64,000 nt of DNA from positions 1 through 64,000 of the forward strand of contig NZ_BMVR01000020.1 of assembly GCF_014650815.1 (NCBI RefSeq), read 5' to 3'. Numbering within the stretch: position 1 is the stretch's first letter; every line of letters begins with the position of its first letter. The stretch comes from Streptomyces flavofungini. GTDB taxonomy: Bacteria > Actinomycetota > Actinomycetes > Streptomycetales > Streptomycetaceae. The notes under the pieces are model-generated. The model saw only the letters and a list, made by a program, of their open reading frames with translations, did no database searches and was not told the DNA's origin. Position numbers and translations under genes: made by a program. Positions 24,682 through 32,935 of this stretch are shown here, piece by piece.

Positions 24682-25544
24682 GCGCTCCTCCCGGGCACGG
24701 CGGGGCCGCGCTCGGCGTCACCGAGGAAGAAGCGGCGGTGCCGGTCGCTGAGCCGCTCGGTGTCGAGCAGGACGAAGAAGTCGGCGGAGTCGAACTGCGG
24801 GTCGTGGGCGGGCGCCCCGCACATCCAGGCGCCGAGGCGCAGGTAACCGCGCAGGAGCGGCGGCAGGTCGGCGTAGGTCGGCCGGTGTCCGGCGGGGCCG
24901 CCGGGCGTCCACGGGCGGTGCGGGTGGACGCGCAGCTCGGGCGGCGAGACGTGCTTGGCCGTGCCGAGCAGCCAGGCGCTGGCGGCGGCGGTGCCGCCGT
25001 CGGCGAGCGGCACGGAGGCGCAGCCCGCCAGATAGCGGTGGCCGGAGAGCAGGACGTAGCGGGCGAGCGCCGACCACATCAGGTTGATCACGGCGCCGGA
25101 GCGGTGGTCGGGGTGCACGCAGGAGCGCCCGGCCTCGACGGTGGCGGAGCGCAGCGGGCGCAGCGCCGAGAGGTCGAACTCGCCGTCGGAGTAGGCGCGT
25201 TCGGTGCGTCCCGGCGGGATCAGGCGGTAGGTGCCGACGATGTCGCCGCTGGTGGTGTCGGTGATGATCAGGTGGTCCGCGAGCGCGTCGAAGGCGTCGA
25301 TGTCGTGGCCGGGCACGGGGGTGTCGAGCCTGGCGCCCATCTCCTCGCCGAACACCTGGAAGCGCAGGCGCTGGGCGGCCCGGATCTGGTCTTCGGAGTC
25401 GGCGATGGACGGGACGTAAACAGGGGCGTCGGGGGTGGCCGGGACGGCGGTGCCGGGAGCGACGGCCGGGGAGCTGGGCGTGGCCGGGGAGCTGGGCGTG
25501 GCCGGAGCGGCGGCGCGGGCGGGAGTGACGGGTGTCGCGGTCAT
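24678..25544 (-). CDS. olsB: Ornithine N-acyltransferase-like protein (GNAT, OlsB-like)
   Basis: 288 aa from the ATG at 25544 (GGAGAA 7 bp upstream). Starts with a low-complexity Ala/Pro/Thr-rich stretch (1-45), then an acetyltransferase-5 fold: AAQRLRFQVFGEEMGARLDT (about 56-76), DHLIITDTTSGDIVGTYRL (about 88-107), SATVEAGRSCVHPDHRSGAVINLMWSALARY (about 130-160) and the characteristic RYLAGCASVPLADGG. These are OlsB/autoinducer-synthase-like hallmarks; OlsB makes lyso-ornithine lipid from acyl-ACP and ornithine. Paired with an OlsA-like gene downstream. Phosphate-free ornithine lipids are made by many bacteria under phosphate limitation, consistent with the PHO-like repeats upstream. Confidence 0.85.
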   Translation of the reverse strand: MTATPVTPARAAAPATPSSPATPSSPAVAPGTAVPATPDAPVYVPSIADSEDQIRAAQRLRFQVFGEEMGARLDTPVPGHDIDAFDALADHLIITDTTSGDIVGTYRLIPPGRTERAYSDGEFDLSALRPLRSATVEAGRSCVHPDHRSGAVINLMWSALARYVLLSGHRYLAGCASVPLADGGTAAASAWLLGTAKHVSPPELRVHPHRPWTPGGPAGHRPTYADLPPLLRGYLRLGAWMCGAPAHDPQFDSADFFVLLDTERLSDRHRRFFLGDAERGPAVPGRSA

Positions 25545-25894
25545 GACACGTTCTCCGTTCGACGGGGACGGACGGGGAGTCCGCTGAAACCGACGGGCAG
25601 GGGCGACAGGAGCGAGGAGGGGAAAGCGGGGCCGCACGGGAGAAGCAGGGGGACCGAGGGGAGTGCGGCGAGCGGGTGAGGTCTGGACCGTGCGGCCGAC
25701 TGCGGGAAGGGCGCCTGTTCAGCACGGTGACCGCCCTGGCTGAACTGCGCACAAGGTGCGCGAGACCGATCGTGCCGACCCTCGTGAGCATCAGGTGAAC
25801 GGCGGTGGTCGCCCCCCGCCCCGCGCCCCCGGGTACCGTCGTCCCACGCCGGCCGCCGATCCCGTCCGGCGCGGCCACGGGAGGGGCGCATCAC
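25545..25894. other. 350-bp divergent promoter region olsB / VOC gene
   Basis: No gene. Contains the olsB Shine-Dalgarno at its left end, PHO-box-like units at 25779-25800 and further GTTCA/GGTCACC-like half-sites around 25717-25745 on both strands. The right end carries GGGAGGGGCG before the VOC start. The stretch 25560-25700 is G-rich with no pattern I can name. Confidence 0.5.
25779..25800 (-). promoter_or_regulatory. PHO-box-like direct repeats upstream of olsB
   Basis: Read leftward: GTTCACCTGAT directly followed by GCTCACGAGGG. The first unit is an exact GTTCACC, the second differs by two bases. About 235 bp upstream of olsB, which is far, so the promoter would have to lie inside the long leader. 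Additional half-sites closer in (25717-25745) may contribute. Confidence 0.5.
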
Positions 25895-26308
25895 ATGATG
25901 GGCAGCAAGCAGCTCAAGATCGGCCTGCGGGTCGAGGACCTCAAGGCCTCCGGCGACCTCTACCTGAAGCTCGGCTTCCGCGAGCTGCCGAACGACGGGC
26001 AGCCGCACCTGCGCTATCTCACGTTCGGCCACACCTGGCTGATCCTGACGGCCCGCGACGCGCACGGGTACTACGACGAGGAGCGCGGCGCGGCGGCCCG
26101 CCGGGGCCCGCTCGGCCTCGGCTGCACGCTGGCCGTGCCGACGCCCGACCTCGACGCCGTCTACGCCCTCTGGCGCGCCGAGGGCCTCACCGTGCTCACG
26201 GAGCCCGAGGACACGGACTGGGCGCGGATCTTCGTGGGCCTGGACCCGGACGGCTATGAGGTGTCGTTCGAGCAGTTCCACGAGGAGTACCGAGGGACGA
26301 GGGGCTGA
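25895..26308 (+). CDS. VOC-family (glyoxalase/bleomycin-resistance) protein
   Basis: 137 aa from the ATG at 25895 (GGGAGGGGCG 8 bp upstream; the next codon is also ATG). Paired beta-alpha-beta units: KQLKIGLRVEDLKASGDLYL at the start, a central beta-rich block around LTFGHTWLILTARD, and the C-terminal IFVGLDPDGYEVSFEQF, where D-P-D-G-Y-E is the usual VOC end with a metal-ligand glutamate. Members include glyoxalases, dioxygenases and drug-binding proteins; this one is undetermined. Only 6 bp from the CoA-transferase gene, so probably co-transcribed. Confidence 0.88.
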   Translation: MMGSKQLKIGLRVEDLKASGDLYLKLGFRELPNDGQPHLRYLTFGHTWLILTARDAHGYYDEERGAAARRGPLGLGCTLAVPTPDLDAVYALWRAEGLTVLTEPEDTDWARIFVGLDPDGYEVSFEQFHEEYRGTRG

Positions 26309-26314
26309 CCGGCC

Positions 26315-27511
26315 GTGCCGCACCCGCCGCCGCTGACCGGCATCACCGTCCTCAGCCTGGAGCAGGCCGTCGCCGCACCCTTCGCCACCCGCCAGCTCGC
26401 GGACCTCGGCGCCCGGGTCATCAAGGTGGAGCGCCCCGGCGGGGGCGACTTCGCGCGCCGCTACGACACCACCGTGCACGGCCAGGCCAGCTATTTCGTG
26501 TGGCTGAACCGCTCCAAGGAATCGCTCACGCTGGATGTGAAGTCAGCGGCGGGCCAGCAGGTCCTGAGCGAACTCCTCGCGGGCGCCGACGTGTTCGTGC
26601 AGAACCTCGCGCCGGGCGCGGCCGACCGGCTCGGGCTCGCGGCGGCGGACCTCCAGGCCCGGCACCCGTCCCTGATCACCTGCACGGTCAGCGGCTACGG
26701 CACCAGCGGCTCGTGGGCGGACCGCAAGGCGTACGACATGCTCCTGCAGTGCCAGACCGGGCTGCTCTCGCTCACCGGCACCCCCGAGGAGGCCGTGCGG
26801 GTCGGGATCTCGGTGGCCGACATCGCGGCGGGGATGTACGCGTACAGCGGCATCCTGTCGGCGCTGTTCACGCGCGCGACGACGGGCCGCGCTCCCGCCG
26901 TGGAGGTGTCGCTCTTCGACGCGCTGGCGGAGTGGATGAGTCAGCCCGCGTACTACACGCGGTACGGCGGCACGCAGCCCCCGCGCGTCGGCGCCCGGCA
27001 CGCGACGGTGGCGCCCTACGGCGTGTTCACCGCGGCCGACGGCAAGGAAGTGCTGCTCTCCGTGCAGAACGAGCCGGAGTGGGCGGCGCTCTGCGAGCGG
27101 TTCCTGGGCCGCCCCGAGCTGGTGGCCGACCCGCGCTTCGCCGACGGTTCCGCGCGGGTCGCGCACCGCGAGGAGCTGGACGCGGTGATCCAGGCACGCT
27201 TCGCGGAGCTGGGCGGCGAGGAGGCGACGGCGCTGCTCGACGCCGCCAACATCGCCAACGCGGGCGTCAACACCGTCCCGGACTTCCTCCAGCACCCGGC
27301 GCTCACCGAACGCGGCCGCTGGCGCGACGTGGGCCTGCCGGGCGCGGCGCCCGCCATGCAGGCCCTGGTGCCGCCCGCCGACCTGTCCGGGGTGAGTCCG
27401 CGCATGGATCCGGTGCCGGGCGTGGGCGAGCACACGGAGAAGATCCTGGCGGAGCTGGGCCGGGGGGCGGCGGACATCGAGCGGCTGCGGGGCGCGGGCG
27501 TCATCTCCTAG
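26315..27511 (+). CDS. Family III CoA-transferase (CaiB/BaiF)
   Basis: 398 aa, normal family length. Starts L-T-G-I-T-V-L-S-L-E-Q-A-V-A-A-P (7-22) and shows G-A-R-V-I-K-V-E-R-P-G-G-G-D (32-45), LNRSKESLTLDVKS (64-77), the catalytic aspartate D141 in RKAYDMLLQCQTG, and VGISVADIAAGMYA (about 165-178). Such enzymes move CoA between carboxylic acids (formyl-, carnitinyl-, benzylsuccinyl-CoA and others); relatives of this subtype are often mesaconyl/itaconyl-type or alpha-methylacyl-CoA proteins, so substrate is open. GTG start. Co-directional with the VOC gene. Confidence 0.93.
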   Translation: MPHPPPLTGITVLSLEQAVAAPFATRQLADLGARVIKVERPGGGDFARRYDTTVHGQASYFVWLNRSKESLTLDVKSAAGQQVLSELLAGADVFVQNLAPGAADRLGLAAADLQARHPSLITCTVSGYGTSGSWADRKAYDMLLQCQTGLLSLTGTPEEAVRVGISVADIAAGMYAYSGILSALFTRATTGRAPAVEVSLFDALAEWMSQPAYYTRYGGTQPPRVGARHATVAPYGVFTAADGKEVLLSVQNEPEWAALCERFLGRPELVADPRFADGSARVAHREELDAVIQARFAELGGEEATALLDAANIANAGVNTVPDFLQHPALTERGRWRDVGLPGAAPAMQALVPPADLSGVSPRMDPVPGVGEHTEKILAELGRGAADIERLRGAGVIS

Positions 27512-27549
27512 CGCCGGAAGGGGCGTTGCCACCCGCGCGCGGCGGCTCG

Positions 27550-28104
27550 TCAGGCGCCGAGCCCCTCGATCACCACCGCGTTCGGCAGCCCCGCGAACAC
27601 CTTGCCCGGCACGATCAGCTTGCCGCGGCGGCTGCCGCTGCCGACCAGGACGTACGGCAGGTCGGCCACCGCCGCGTCGACGAGGAGCGGCCAGGTGCCG
27701 GGCAGGCCGATGGGGGTGATGCCGCCGTACTCCATGCCGGTCTCGCCGACGGCGGTGTCCATCGGCGCGAACGACGCCTTGCGGGCGCCGAGTTGGCGGC
27801 GTACGACGCCGTTGACGTCGACGCGCGCCGCCGACAGGACCAGACACGCGGCCAGCGTCGTCTCGCCCGCGCGCTTACCGGCGACGACGACGCAATTCGC
27901 GGACTGGGCGAGCAGTTCGGGGCCGTAGTGCTCCACGAACGTGGCGGTGTCGGCCCACCGCGGGTCGGTGTCGACGTGGATCAGCTCGGCGGCGGGGACG
28001 GCCCCGCTCCAGCCGCGCACGGCAGCGGCGACGGGGGCGACCAGCAGGTCCAGGGCTTCGGGGGCGGGGCGGACTACGTCGAAGTCACCGAGAGGAGCGC
28101 GCAT
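27550..28104 (-). CDS. YbaK/aminoacyl-tRNA deacylase-like protein
   Basis: 184 aa from the ATG at 28104 (GGTGAC and similar Shine-Dalgarno-like bases are weak). The YbaK/ProXp fold is visible: FVEHYGPELLAQSANCVVVA (about 55-74), ACLVLSAARVDVNGVVRRQL (about 85-104) and MEYGGITPIGLPGTWPLLVD (about 124-143), where GGITPIGLP is the family's substrate-site loop. These proteins hydrolyse mischarged aminoacyl-tRNAs such as Cys- or Ala-tRNAPro. Free-standing; lies just downstream of the XRE-cupin regulator on the same strand (14 bp gap), possibly an operon. Confidence 0.9.
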   Translation of the reverse strand: MRAPLGDFDVVRPAPEALDLLVAPVAAAVRGWSGAVPAAELIHVDTDPRWADTATFVEHYGPELLAQSANCVVVAGKRAGETTLAACLVLSAARVDVNGVVRRQLGARKASFAPMDTAVGETGMEYGGITPIGLPGTWPLLVDAAVADLPYVLVGSGSRRGKLIVPGKVFAGLPNAVVIEGLGA

Positions 28105-28118
28105 GGCGGCACGGTAGC

Positions 28119-28703
28119 TCAGTACGCTCCCGCGTGAGCGGGCGGTACCGACACCGCCATCGTCATCTCGACAGGATCCGCACCCTTGTTGTGATACCCG
28201 TGCGCCACATTGGCCTCGAACGACGCCGCCGACCCGGCCGCCACGAGGTGCTCCTCGCCGTCCACGACCAGCGTCAGCTCGCCGGTCCGCACGTGCAGCA
28301 GCTCCATCGTCCCCGGCGGGTGCGCGTCGGAGTCGCTGCCGTCGCCCGGCATCAACTGCCACGACCACAGCTCGAAGGGCCCCCGCGACTCGGTCCCGAC
28401 CAGGAGCGTCGTGCTGCTGCCCGCCTCCGTGGACCACATCCGCACGGCCTGCTCGGGCGGCACGAGCCGCACGTGCGGCCCCTGTTCGTAGTCGAGCAGG
28501 GTGGTGATGCTGACGCCGAGCGCGTCCGCGAGCTTGACCGTGATGCCCACGCTGGGGTTCGTACGGGCCTGCTCGATCTGGATGATCATGCCCCGGCTGA
28601 CGCCCGCGCGGGCCGCGAGCGCGTCGAGCGTGAAGTTCCGTTCGGTGCGCCAGCGCTTGAGGTTGCGCGCGAGCGACTGAGTCAGCTGGTCGAGGTCCGA
28701 CAC
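28119..28703 (-). CDS. XRE-family regulator with C-terminal cupin
   Basis: 194 aa from GTG 28703, chosen because relatives begin with S-D-L-D-Q-L-T; an in-frame GTG at 28736 has no ribosome site. The helix-turn-helix spans 8-65 (LARNLKRWRTERNFTLDALA, SRGMIIQIEQARTNPSVGI), then a cupin at about 100-190 (LHVRTGELTLVVDGEEHLVAAGSAA and HGYHNKG). Such HTH-cupin proteins usually repress a divergent transporter and respond to a small molecule bound in the cupin. The divergent EamA exporter and the repeats at 28734-28795 fit that. Confidence 0.92.
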   Translation of the reverse strand: MSDLDQLTQSLARNLKRWRTERNFTLDALAARAGVSRGMIIQIEQARTNPSVGITVKLADALGVSITTLLDYEQGPHVRLVPPEQAVRMWSTEAGSSTTLLVGTESRGPFELWSWQLMPGDGSDSDAHPPGTMELLHVRTGELTLVVDGEEHLVAAGSAASFEANVAHGYHNKGADPVEMTMAVSVPPAHAGAY

Positions 28704-28733
28704 ATTCCGTCCAATATTTTGGATGACAGAGTT

Positions 28734-28795
28734 CACTGTACTGAACTACGGTGTGGTGCACCTGAGGGTTCCCGAAGGTTCACCACACTGTACTG
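28734..28795. promoter_or_regulatory. Operator-like repeats between XRE-cupin and EamA genes
   Basis: CACTGTACTG occurs at 28734-28743 and again at 28786-28795. The first copy sits in AGTTCA-CTGTAC-TGAACT (arms 28730-28735 and 28742-28747 by eye), and between the copies GTGTGGTG (28751-28758) is inverted to CACCACAC (28781-28788). Likely sites for the XRE-cupin protein. Confidence 0.55.
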
Positions 28796-28806
28796 CGAGG
28801 CTTCCC

Positions 28807-29682
28807 ATGACGGGACTGACAGCACTGTTCGCCCTGGCCACCAGCTTGATGTGGGGCCTCGCCGACTTCGGCGGCGGACTGCTGACCCGACGCATCCCGG
28901 CGCTCACCGTGGTCGTCGCCTCGCAGTGCGTCGCGGTCGTCGTGCTCGGCGCGGTGGTGATCGCCACCGGCGGCTGGAGCGCGTGGGGGCCGCAGCTGTG
29001 GTTCGCGGTCGGCGCGGGACTCGTCGGCCCGGTCGCGATGCTCGCCTTCTACCAGGCCCTCGCGCTCGGCCCCATGGGCGTCGTCTCGCCGCTCGGCTCG
29101 CTCGGCGTCGCCGTGCCGGTGGGCGTCGGGCTCATGCTCGGCGAGCGGCCGGGCCTCGGGCAGTTCGCGGGCATCGCGGTGGCCGTCGTCGGCATCGTCC
29201 TCGCGGGCGGACCGGAGCTGCGCGGGGCCCCGGTGCAGCGGCAGGCCGTGCTCCTGACCCTGCTCGCGGCCTTCGGCTTCGGCGCGGTCATGGCGCTCAT
29301 CGCGGAGGCGTCGAGCAGCGTCACCGGCCTGTTCCTGGCGCTGTTCGTGCAGCGCGTGACGAACGTGGTCGCGGGCGGCACGGCGCTGTACGTGTCCGTG
29401 CGGCGCGGCGCCGTGGCGCTCCCCGAAGGCCAGGGAATGGGCGTGATCTGGTCCGCGCTGCCCGCGCTCGCCTTCGTGGGTCTCGCGGACGTCGCCGCCA
29501 ACGGCACGTACGCGCTGGCGGCCCAGCGCGGCCCCGTCACCGTCGCCGCCGTACTCGCCTCGCTCTACCCGATCGTGACGGCGCTCGCGGCGCGCGGCGT
29601 CCTCAAAGAACGGCTGCGCGGGGTGCAGGCGGCGGGGGCGGGACTGGCCCTGGTGGGCACGCTGCTGCTGGCGACGGGCTGA
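28807..29682 (+). CDS. EamA/DMT-family permease
   Basis: 291 aa with ten hydrophobic helices in two EamA repeats (about 3-140 and 145-290). ATG at 28807; helix 1 reads ALFALATSLMWGLADFGGGL, a typical EamA start, and the second repeat holds MALIAEASSSVTGLF and VAAVLASLYPIVTALAARGVLKERL, which is the conserved EamA end. Probably exports or imports amino acids or metabolites. Divergent from an XRE-cupin regulator with paired repeats in between, so it is the likely regulated target. Substrate not deducible. Confidence 0.93.
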   Translation: MTGLTALFALATSLMWGLADFGGGLLTRRIPALTVVVASQCVAVVVLGAVVIATGGWSAWGPQLWFAVGAGLVGPVAMLAFYQALALGPMGVVSPLGSLGVAVPVGVGLMLGERPGLGQFAGIAVAVVGIVLAGGPELRGAPVQRQAVLLTLLAAFGFGAVMALIAEASSSVTGLFLALFVQRVTNVVAGGTALYVSVRRGAVALPEGQGMGVIWSALPALAFVGLADVAANGTYALAAQRGPVTVAAVLASLYPIVTALAARGVLKERLRGVQAAGAGLALVGTLLLATG

Positions 29683-29803
29683 GCCGCGGCAGCGCGCCGC
29701 TGGATGCGCCGCACCAGGCCGTCGTGCGCCTGCGGGTCCATCGCGGCCGGTCGCGCCCACGCGGCGGAGCCGCCGCGCCCCTTCAGGGCGCCACCGGGAC
29801 CGC

Positions 29804-30577
29804 TCAGACGTTCCCCTCGACCTCGGCCAGCCGCGCCGCTTCCAGGTCGGTCAACTCGCCCAGCGCGAGGAGTTGTTCCGGTGTGACGCCTTCCGGGATC
29901 GGCACCGGCGCGGGCGTACGCAGCGGCGGCTCCCACCCCCGCTCCGCGCACCACGTCCGCACCACCCGGGCGGGCGCCCCGGCCACCACCGCGTGGTCGG
30001 GCACCTCGCCCCGCACCACCGCACCGGCGGCGACGACCACGTTGCGGCCGATCCGGGCCCCGGGCAGGATCACCGCGCCCGTGCCGACCCAGCAGCCGGG
30101 CCCGATCTCCACCGGCTCCATCCGCGGCCACTGCTTGCCGATCGGCGTGTGCGGGTCGTCGTAGGAGTGGTTCGTCGAGGTCACGTACACGTACGGGCCG
30201 AAGTAGCAGTCGTCGCCGATGGTCACCGTCGTGTCCGCGATGACGTGGCTGCCGCGGCCGAGCACGACGCCGTCGCCGATGCGCAGGATCGGGTCGGGGC
30301 CGAGGTCGAGGTCGGGCATCAACCCGGCGGTGAGGGTGACCTGTTCGCCGACGATGCAGTGCGCGCCGAGCCGGATCCAGGGCGCCCCGAAGACCGTGCC
30401 CTGCGGGAACGCGAGCCGCGTGCCCTCGCCGATCGCCCCGAACCGCAGCCGTCCCGGCCGCCGCGCGGTGACGGCGCCGGTGCGCTGCACCCAGTCCCAT
30501 CCGGCGTGGACGGCGCGCTGCGCCACGCCGCGCCGCCAGGCGGCCAGCGATGAGAACACGTTCTTGTTTCGGGGCAC
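29804..30577 (-). CDS. Left-handed beta-helix acyltransferase (hexapeptide, maltose/galactoside-type)
   Basis: 257 aa. Hexapeptide repeats run from about 45 to 200, with an N-terminal helical cap. Active-site-like segment VTSTNHSYDDPHTPIGKQWP (about 131-150) contains the catalytic histidine of the MaaA/LacA type, then V-E-I-G-P-G-C-W-V-G-T-G-A-V-I-L-P-G and V-V-A-A-G-A-V-V-R-G-E-V-P. The 40-residue C-terminal extension is helical. It probably acetylates a sugar or glycolipid. GTG start at 30577. Divergent from the gamma-carbonic-anhydrase-like gene, another beta-helix protein. Confidence 0.9.
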   Translation of the reverse strand: MPRNKNVFSSLAAWRRGVAQRAVHAGWDWVQRTGAVTARRPGRLRFGAIGEGTRLAFPQGTVFGAPWIRLGAHCIVGEQVTLTAGLMPDLDLGPDPILRIGDGVVLGRGSHVIADTTVTIGDDCYFGPYVYVTSTNHSYDDPHTPIGKQWPRMEPVEIGPGCWVGTGAVILPGARIGRNVVVAAGAVVRGEVPDHAVVAGAPARVVRTWCAERGWEPPLRTPAPVPIPEGVTPEQLLALGELTDLEAARLAEVEGNV

Positions 30578-30752
30578 CCGCTCACGTTACTCAGCCGGGC
30601 GCGCGCCGAGCACGCCAACCCCCTGTGATCTTCACCCCACACGGCGGTGACCGGCGCACCGTCCCGTACGGTTCGCTCAGGCGCGACACGGGACGACGAC
30701 GCGACGACCGCCACGGCGGCACGGGGTCGTACGGGAGAGAGGGAGCGAGCCG

Positions 30753-31292
30753 ATGAGCCAGCAGGCACTCGTCATGGGCTTGGCCGGCAAGGAGCCGAAG
30801 GTCGACCAGGAGGCCTTCACCGCACCCACGTCGGTGGTGATCGGCGAGGTGACGCTGAGCGCGGGCGCGAGCACCTGGTACGGCGCGGTCCTGCGCGCCG
30901 ACTGCGGGCCGATCGAGATCGGGGCCGACAGCAACATCCAGGACAACTGCACCCTGCACGTCGACCCGGGCTTCCCGATGGCCATCGGCGAGCGCGTCTC
31001 GGTCGGCCACAACGCGGTCCTGCACGGCTGCACCGTCGAGGACGACTGCCTGATCGGCATGGGCGCCACCGTCCTCAACGGCGCGGTGATCGGCGCCGGT
31101 TCCCTCGTCGCCGCGCAGGCCCTGGTGCCGCAGGGAATGCGGGTACCGCCGGGCTCGCTGGTCGCGGGCGTCCCCGCGAAGGTCAAGCGCGAGCTCACCG
31201 AGGAGGAGCGCGCGGGCATTTCCCTCAACGGCACGCTGTACGTGGAGCTGGCCAAGGCCCACCGCGAGGCGAACGCGAGCCGGGAGGCCTAG
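30753..31292 (+). CDS. Gamma-carbonic anhydrase family protein (YrdA-like)
   Basis: 179 aa of hexapeptide beta-helix. Presumed zinc ligands H69, H86 and H91 are present (in TLHVDPG and GHNAVLHGC), with R48-x-D50 (LRAD) and N61/Q63 as in YrdA/CaiE/Cam homologues. The acidic loop carrying Cam's proton-shuttle glutamates is absent, as in most YrdA-type proteins, so carbonic anhydrase activity is not certain. ATG at 30753 behind GGGAGAGAGGGAG. Converges with the TAP hydrolase across a strong hairpin. Confidence 0.92.
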   Translation: MSQQALVMGLAGKEPKVDQEAFTAPTSVVIGEVTLSAGASTWYGAVLRADCGPIEIGADSNIQDNCTLHVDPGFPMAIGERVSVGHNAVLHGCTVEDDCLIGMGATVLNGAVIGAGSLVAAQALVPQGMRVPPGSLVAGVPAKVKRELTEEERAGISLNGTLYVELAKAHREANASREA

Positions 31293-31302
31293 AACCGACG
31301 AG

Positions 31303-31348
31303 CCGCCTGCCCGGGGCCGACGGTGGTGCCGTCGGACCGGGCAGGCGG
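31303..31348. terminator. Bidirectional terminator
   Basis: A 12-bp outer stem (31303-31314 with 31337-31348) stacked on a 7-bp inner stem (31317-31323 with 31329-31335) and 5-nt loop, between convergent genes. Confidence 0.85.
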
Positions 31349-31354
31349 TGTCCG

Positions 31355-32935
31355 TCAGGCGTTCTTCTTCTTGACGCAGGTCACGTCCTTGCCCGGCAGC
31401 TTGCCGGTGTCCAGGTAGGCGTTGACCTTCGCGTCCACGCAGGCGTTGCCGTAGTAGCCGTAGACCCCGTGCCGGTTGGCGCCCTTCAGGGTGATCAGCC
31501 GGGAGCTGGGCAGCATGCCGTGCAGCGCCACGGTGCCCTGGTAGTCGCTGCGCGGGTCACCGGTCGCGCCCACGAGCAGCGCCGGGGCGTCGTCCCGGAC
31601 CTGGGTGGGTGCCTCGCGGGGGCGGTCCCAGAAGGCGCACGCGTTGAGGTTGTTGGTCAGCGGTCCGGTGACCGGGTGGGCGGCACGGCTGCGCTGGACG
31701 TCGCGCCAGTACCGCTCCGGGTCGCGCGGGGCCGCCACGTCGCCGCACAGAATGGCCGTCTGCACGCTGCCGTAGTGCGAGTCCGTGCCGGTGATGTACG
31801 ACCGCAGGACCTCGGTGAACTCCGGGGAGAGCCGCGTCGGTTGCCCCTTCGCCGCCTTGGCCAGCACGGACGTCTGCTCACCGAGGGCCGCCCTGGCCGT
31901 GTCGGTGTCGTCGGAGATGCCCATGAAGAGCAGCGTCGGCACCGTGGTGTCGTCGAGCCGGAAGCTGTCGGGGGCGGTGCCGACGGTGAAGCCGCGCGCG
32001 GACGCCTCGATGGTGCGGTCGACGGTGGCGAGCACCTGGGCACGGGTGCGGCCGAGGCCGTACGTGCCGTGCCGCTTCGCCGCCCAGGCCGCCCAGTCGG
32101 ACAGCGCGCGGTCGTTCTCGGGCTCGGCACCGCGCAGCAGCCGGGGGCCGTAGCGGCGCGGGTCGATCGCCCCGTCGAGGACGACGCGGTCGTAGCGGCC
32201 GGGGAACATCTGGGTGTAGACGGTGCCGAGGTAGGTGCCGTACGAGTAGCCCAGGTAGGAGATCTTCCGCTCGTCGAGGGCGCCACGGATGACGTCCATG
32301 TCGCGGGCGGTGTTGCGCGTGCTGACGAACGGCAGCACGAAGGCGTTGGTCGCGCGGCACTTGGCGGCCAGGTCCTTGTGCAGGGCGACCTGCCGGTCGA
32401 AGCCCGCGCGGCCGAGCCCGGCGGAGAAGATGGCGCTGGAGACGGGCCACTCGCAGTCCAGCGGGTTGCTGCGGCCGACGAAGCGCGGGTCGACGCCGAT
32501 GATGTCGTAGCGCGCGCCGACGTCCTTCATGGCCTTGCGGGTGTCCGGGGCGTCGCCGAGCGAGGGGCCGCCGGGGCCGCCGCCGTTCAGGAGCAGCGGG
32601 CCGACGCGGTGGCGGGTGTCGGTGGCCTTGATGCGGGATATCGCGACGGTCATGGTGCGCCCGCCGGGGTCGGCGTAGTCGAGCGGCACGGTCACGTCGG
32701 CGCAGCGGGCTCCGGCCTTCGCCAGGGCGTGGCCCGTCTCGTCGTCCGGCCCCAGGACACAGCTGCGCCAGTCCAGGCGCTGGTCGTAGAAGCGGCCGAG
32801 GCCGGGGGCGGTCCCGCCGGGTTCCGCCGTGGCGGGTGCGGTCGCCGAGGCCATGGTGGGGACGGCGGTGCAGCAGGCGGCGAGGGCGAGGCCCACGGCC
32901 GCGGTGCGGCGCACGGCGGCGCTGGGGCTCGTCAC
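31355..32935 (-). CDS. Secreted alpha/beta hydrolase, TAP family
   Basis: 526 aa. Signal peptide about 1-33 (VRRTAAVGLALAACCTAVPT). Then the tripeptidyl-aminopeptidase-like fold: VPLDYADPGGRTMTVAISRI (about 80-99), PLLLNGGGPGGPS (oxyanion loop, about 110-122), nucleophile in ISYLGYSYGTYLGTVY (about 222-237), and the C-terminal TAP-like domain with PALLVGATGDPRSDY (Asp) and TLKGANRHGVYGYYG (His). Probably cleaves peptides or esters outside the cell. Its GTG start overlaps the stop of the serine hydrolase gene (GTGA), so the two are coupled. Confidence 0.93.
   Translation of the reverse strand: MTSPSAAVRRTAAVGLALAACCTAVPTMASATAPATAEPGGTAPGLGRFYDQRLDWRSCVLGPDDETGHALAKAGARCADVTVPLDYADPGGRTMTVAISRIKATDTRHRVGPLLLNGGGPGGPSLGDAPDTRKAMKDVGARYDIIGVDPRFVGRSNPLDCEWPVSSAIFSAGLGRAGFDRQVALHKDLAAKCRATNAFVLPFVSTRNTARDMDVIRGALDERKISYLGYSYGTYLGTVYTQMFPGRYDRVVLDGAIDPRRYGPRLLRGAEPENDRALSDWAAWAAKRHGTYGLGRTRAQVLATVDRTIEASARGFTVGTAPDSFRLDDTTVPTLLFMGISDDTDTARAALGEQTSVLAKAAKGQPTRLSPEFTEVLRSYITGTDSHYGSVQTAILCGDVAAPRDPERYWRDVQRSRAAHPVTGPLTNNLNACAFWDRPREAPTQVRDDAPALLVGATGDPRSDYQGTVALHGMLPSSRLITLKGANRHGVYGYYGNACVDAKVNAYLDTGKLPGKDVTCVKKKNA

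Noticed and set aside
30753..31292. Assigning paaY or a definite carbonic anhydrase
   Set aside because: Zinc ligands are present but the proton-shuttle loop is missing and no phenylacetate genes are nearby.
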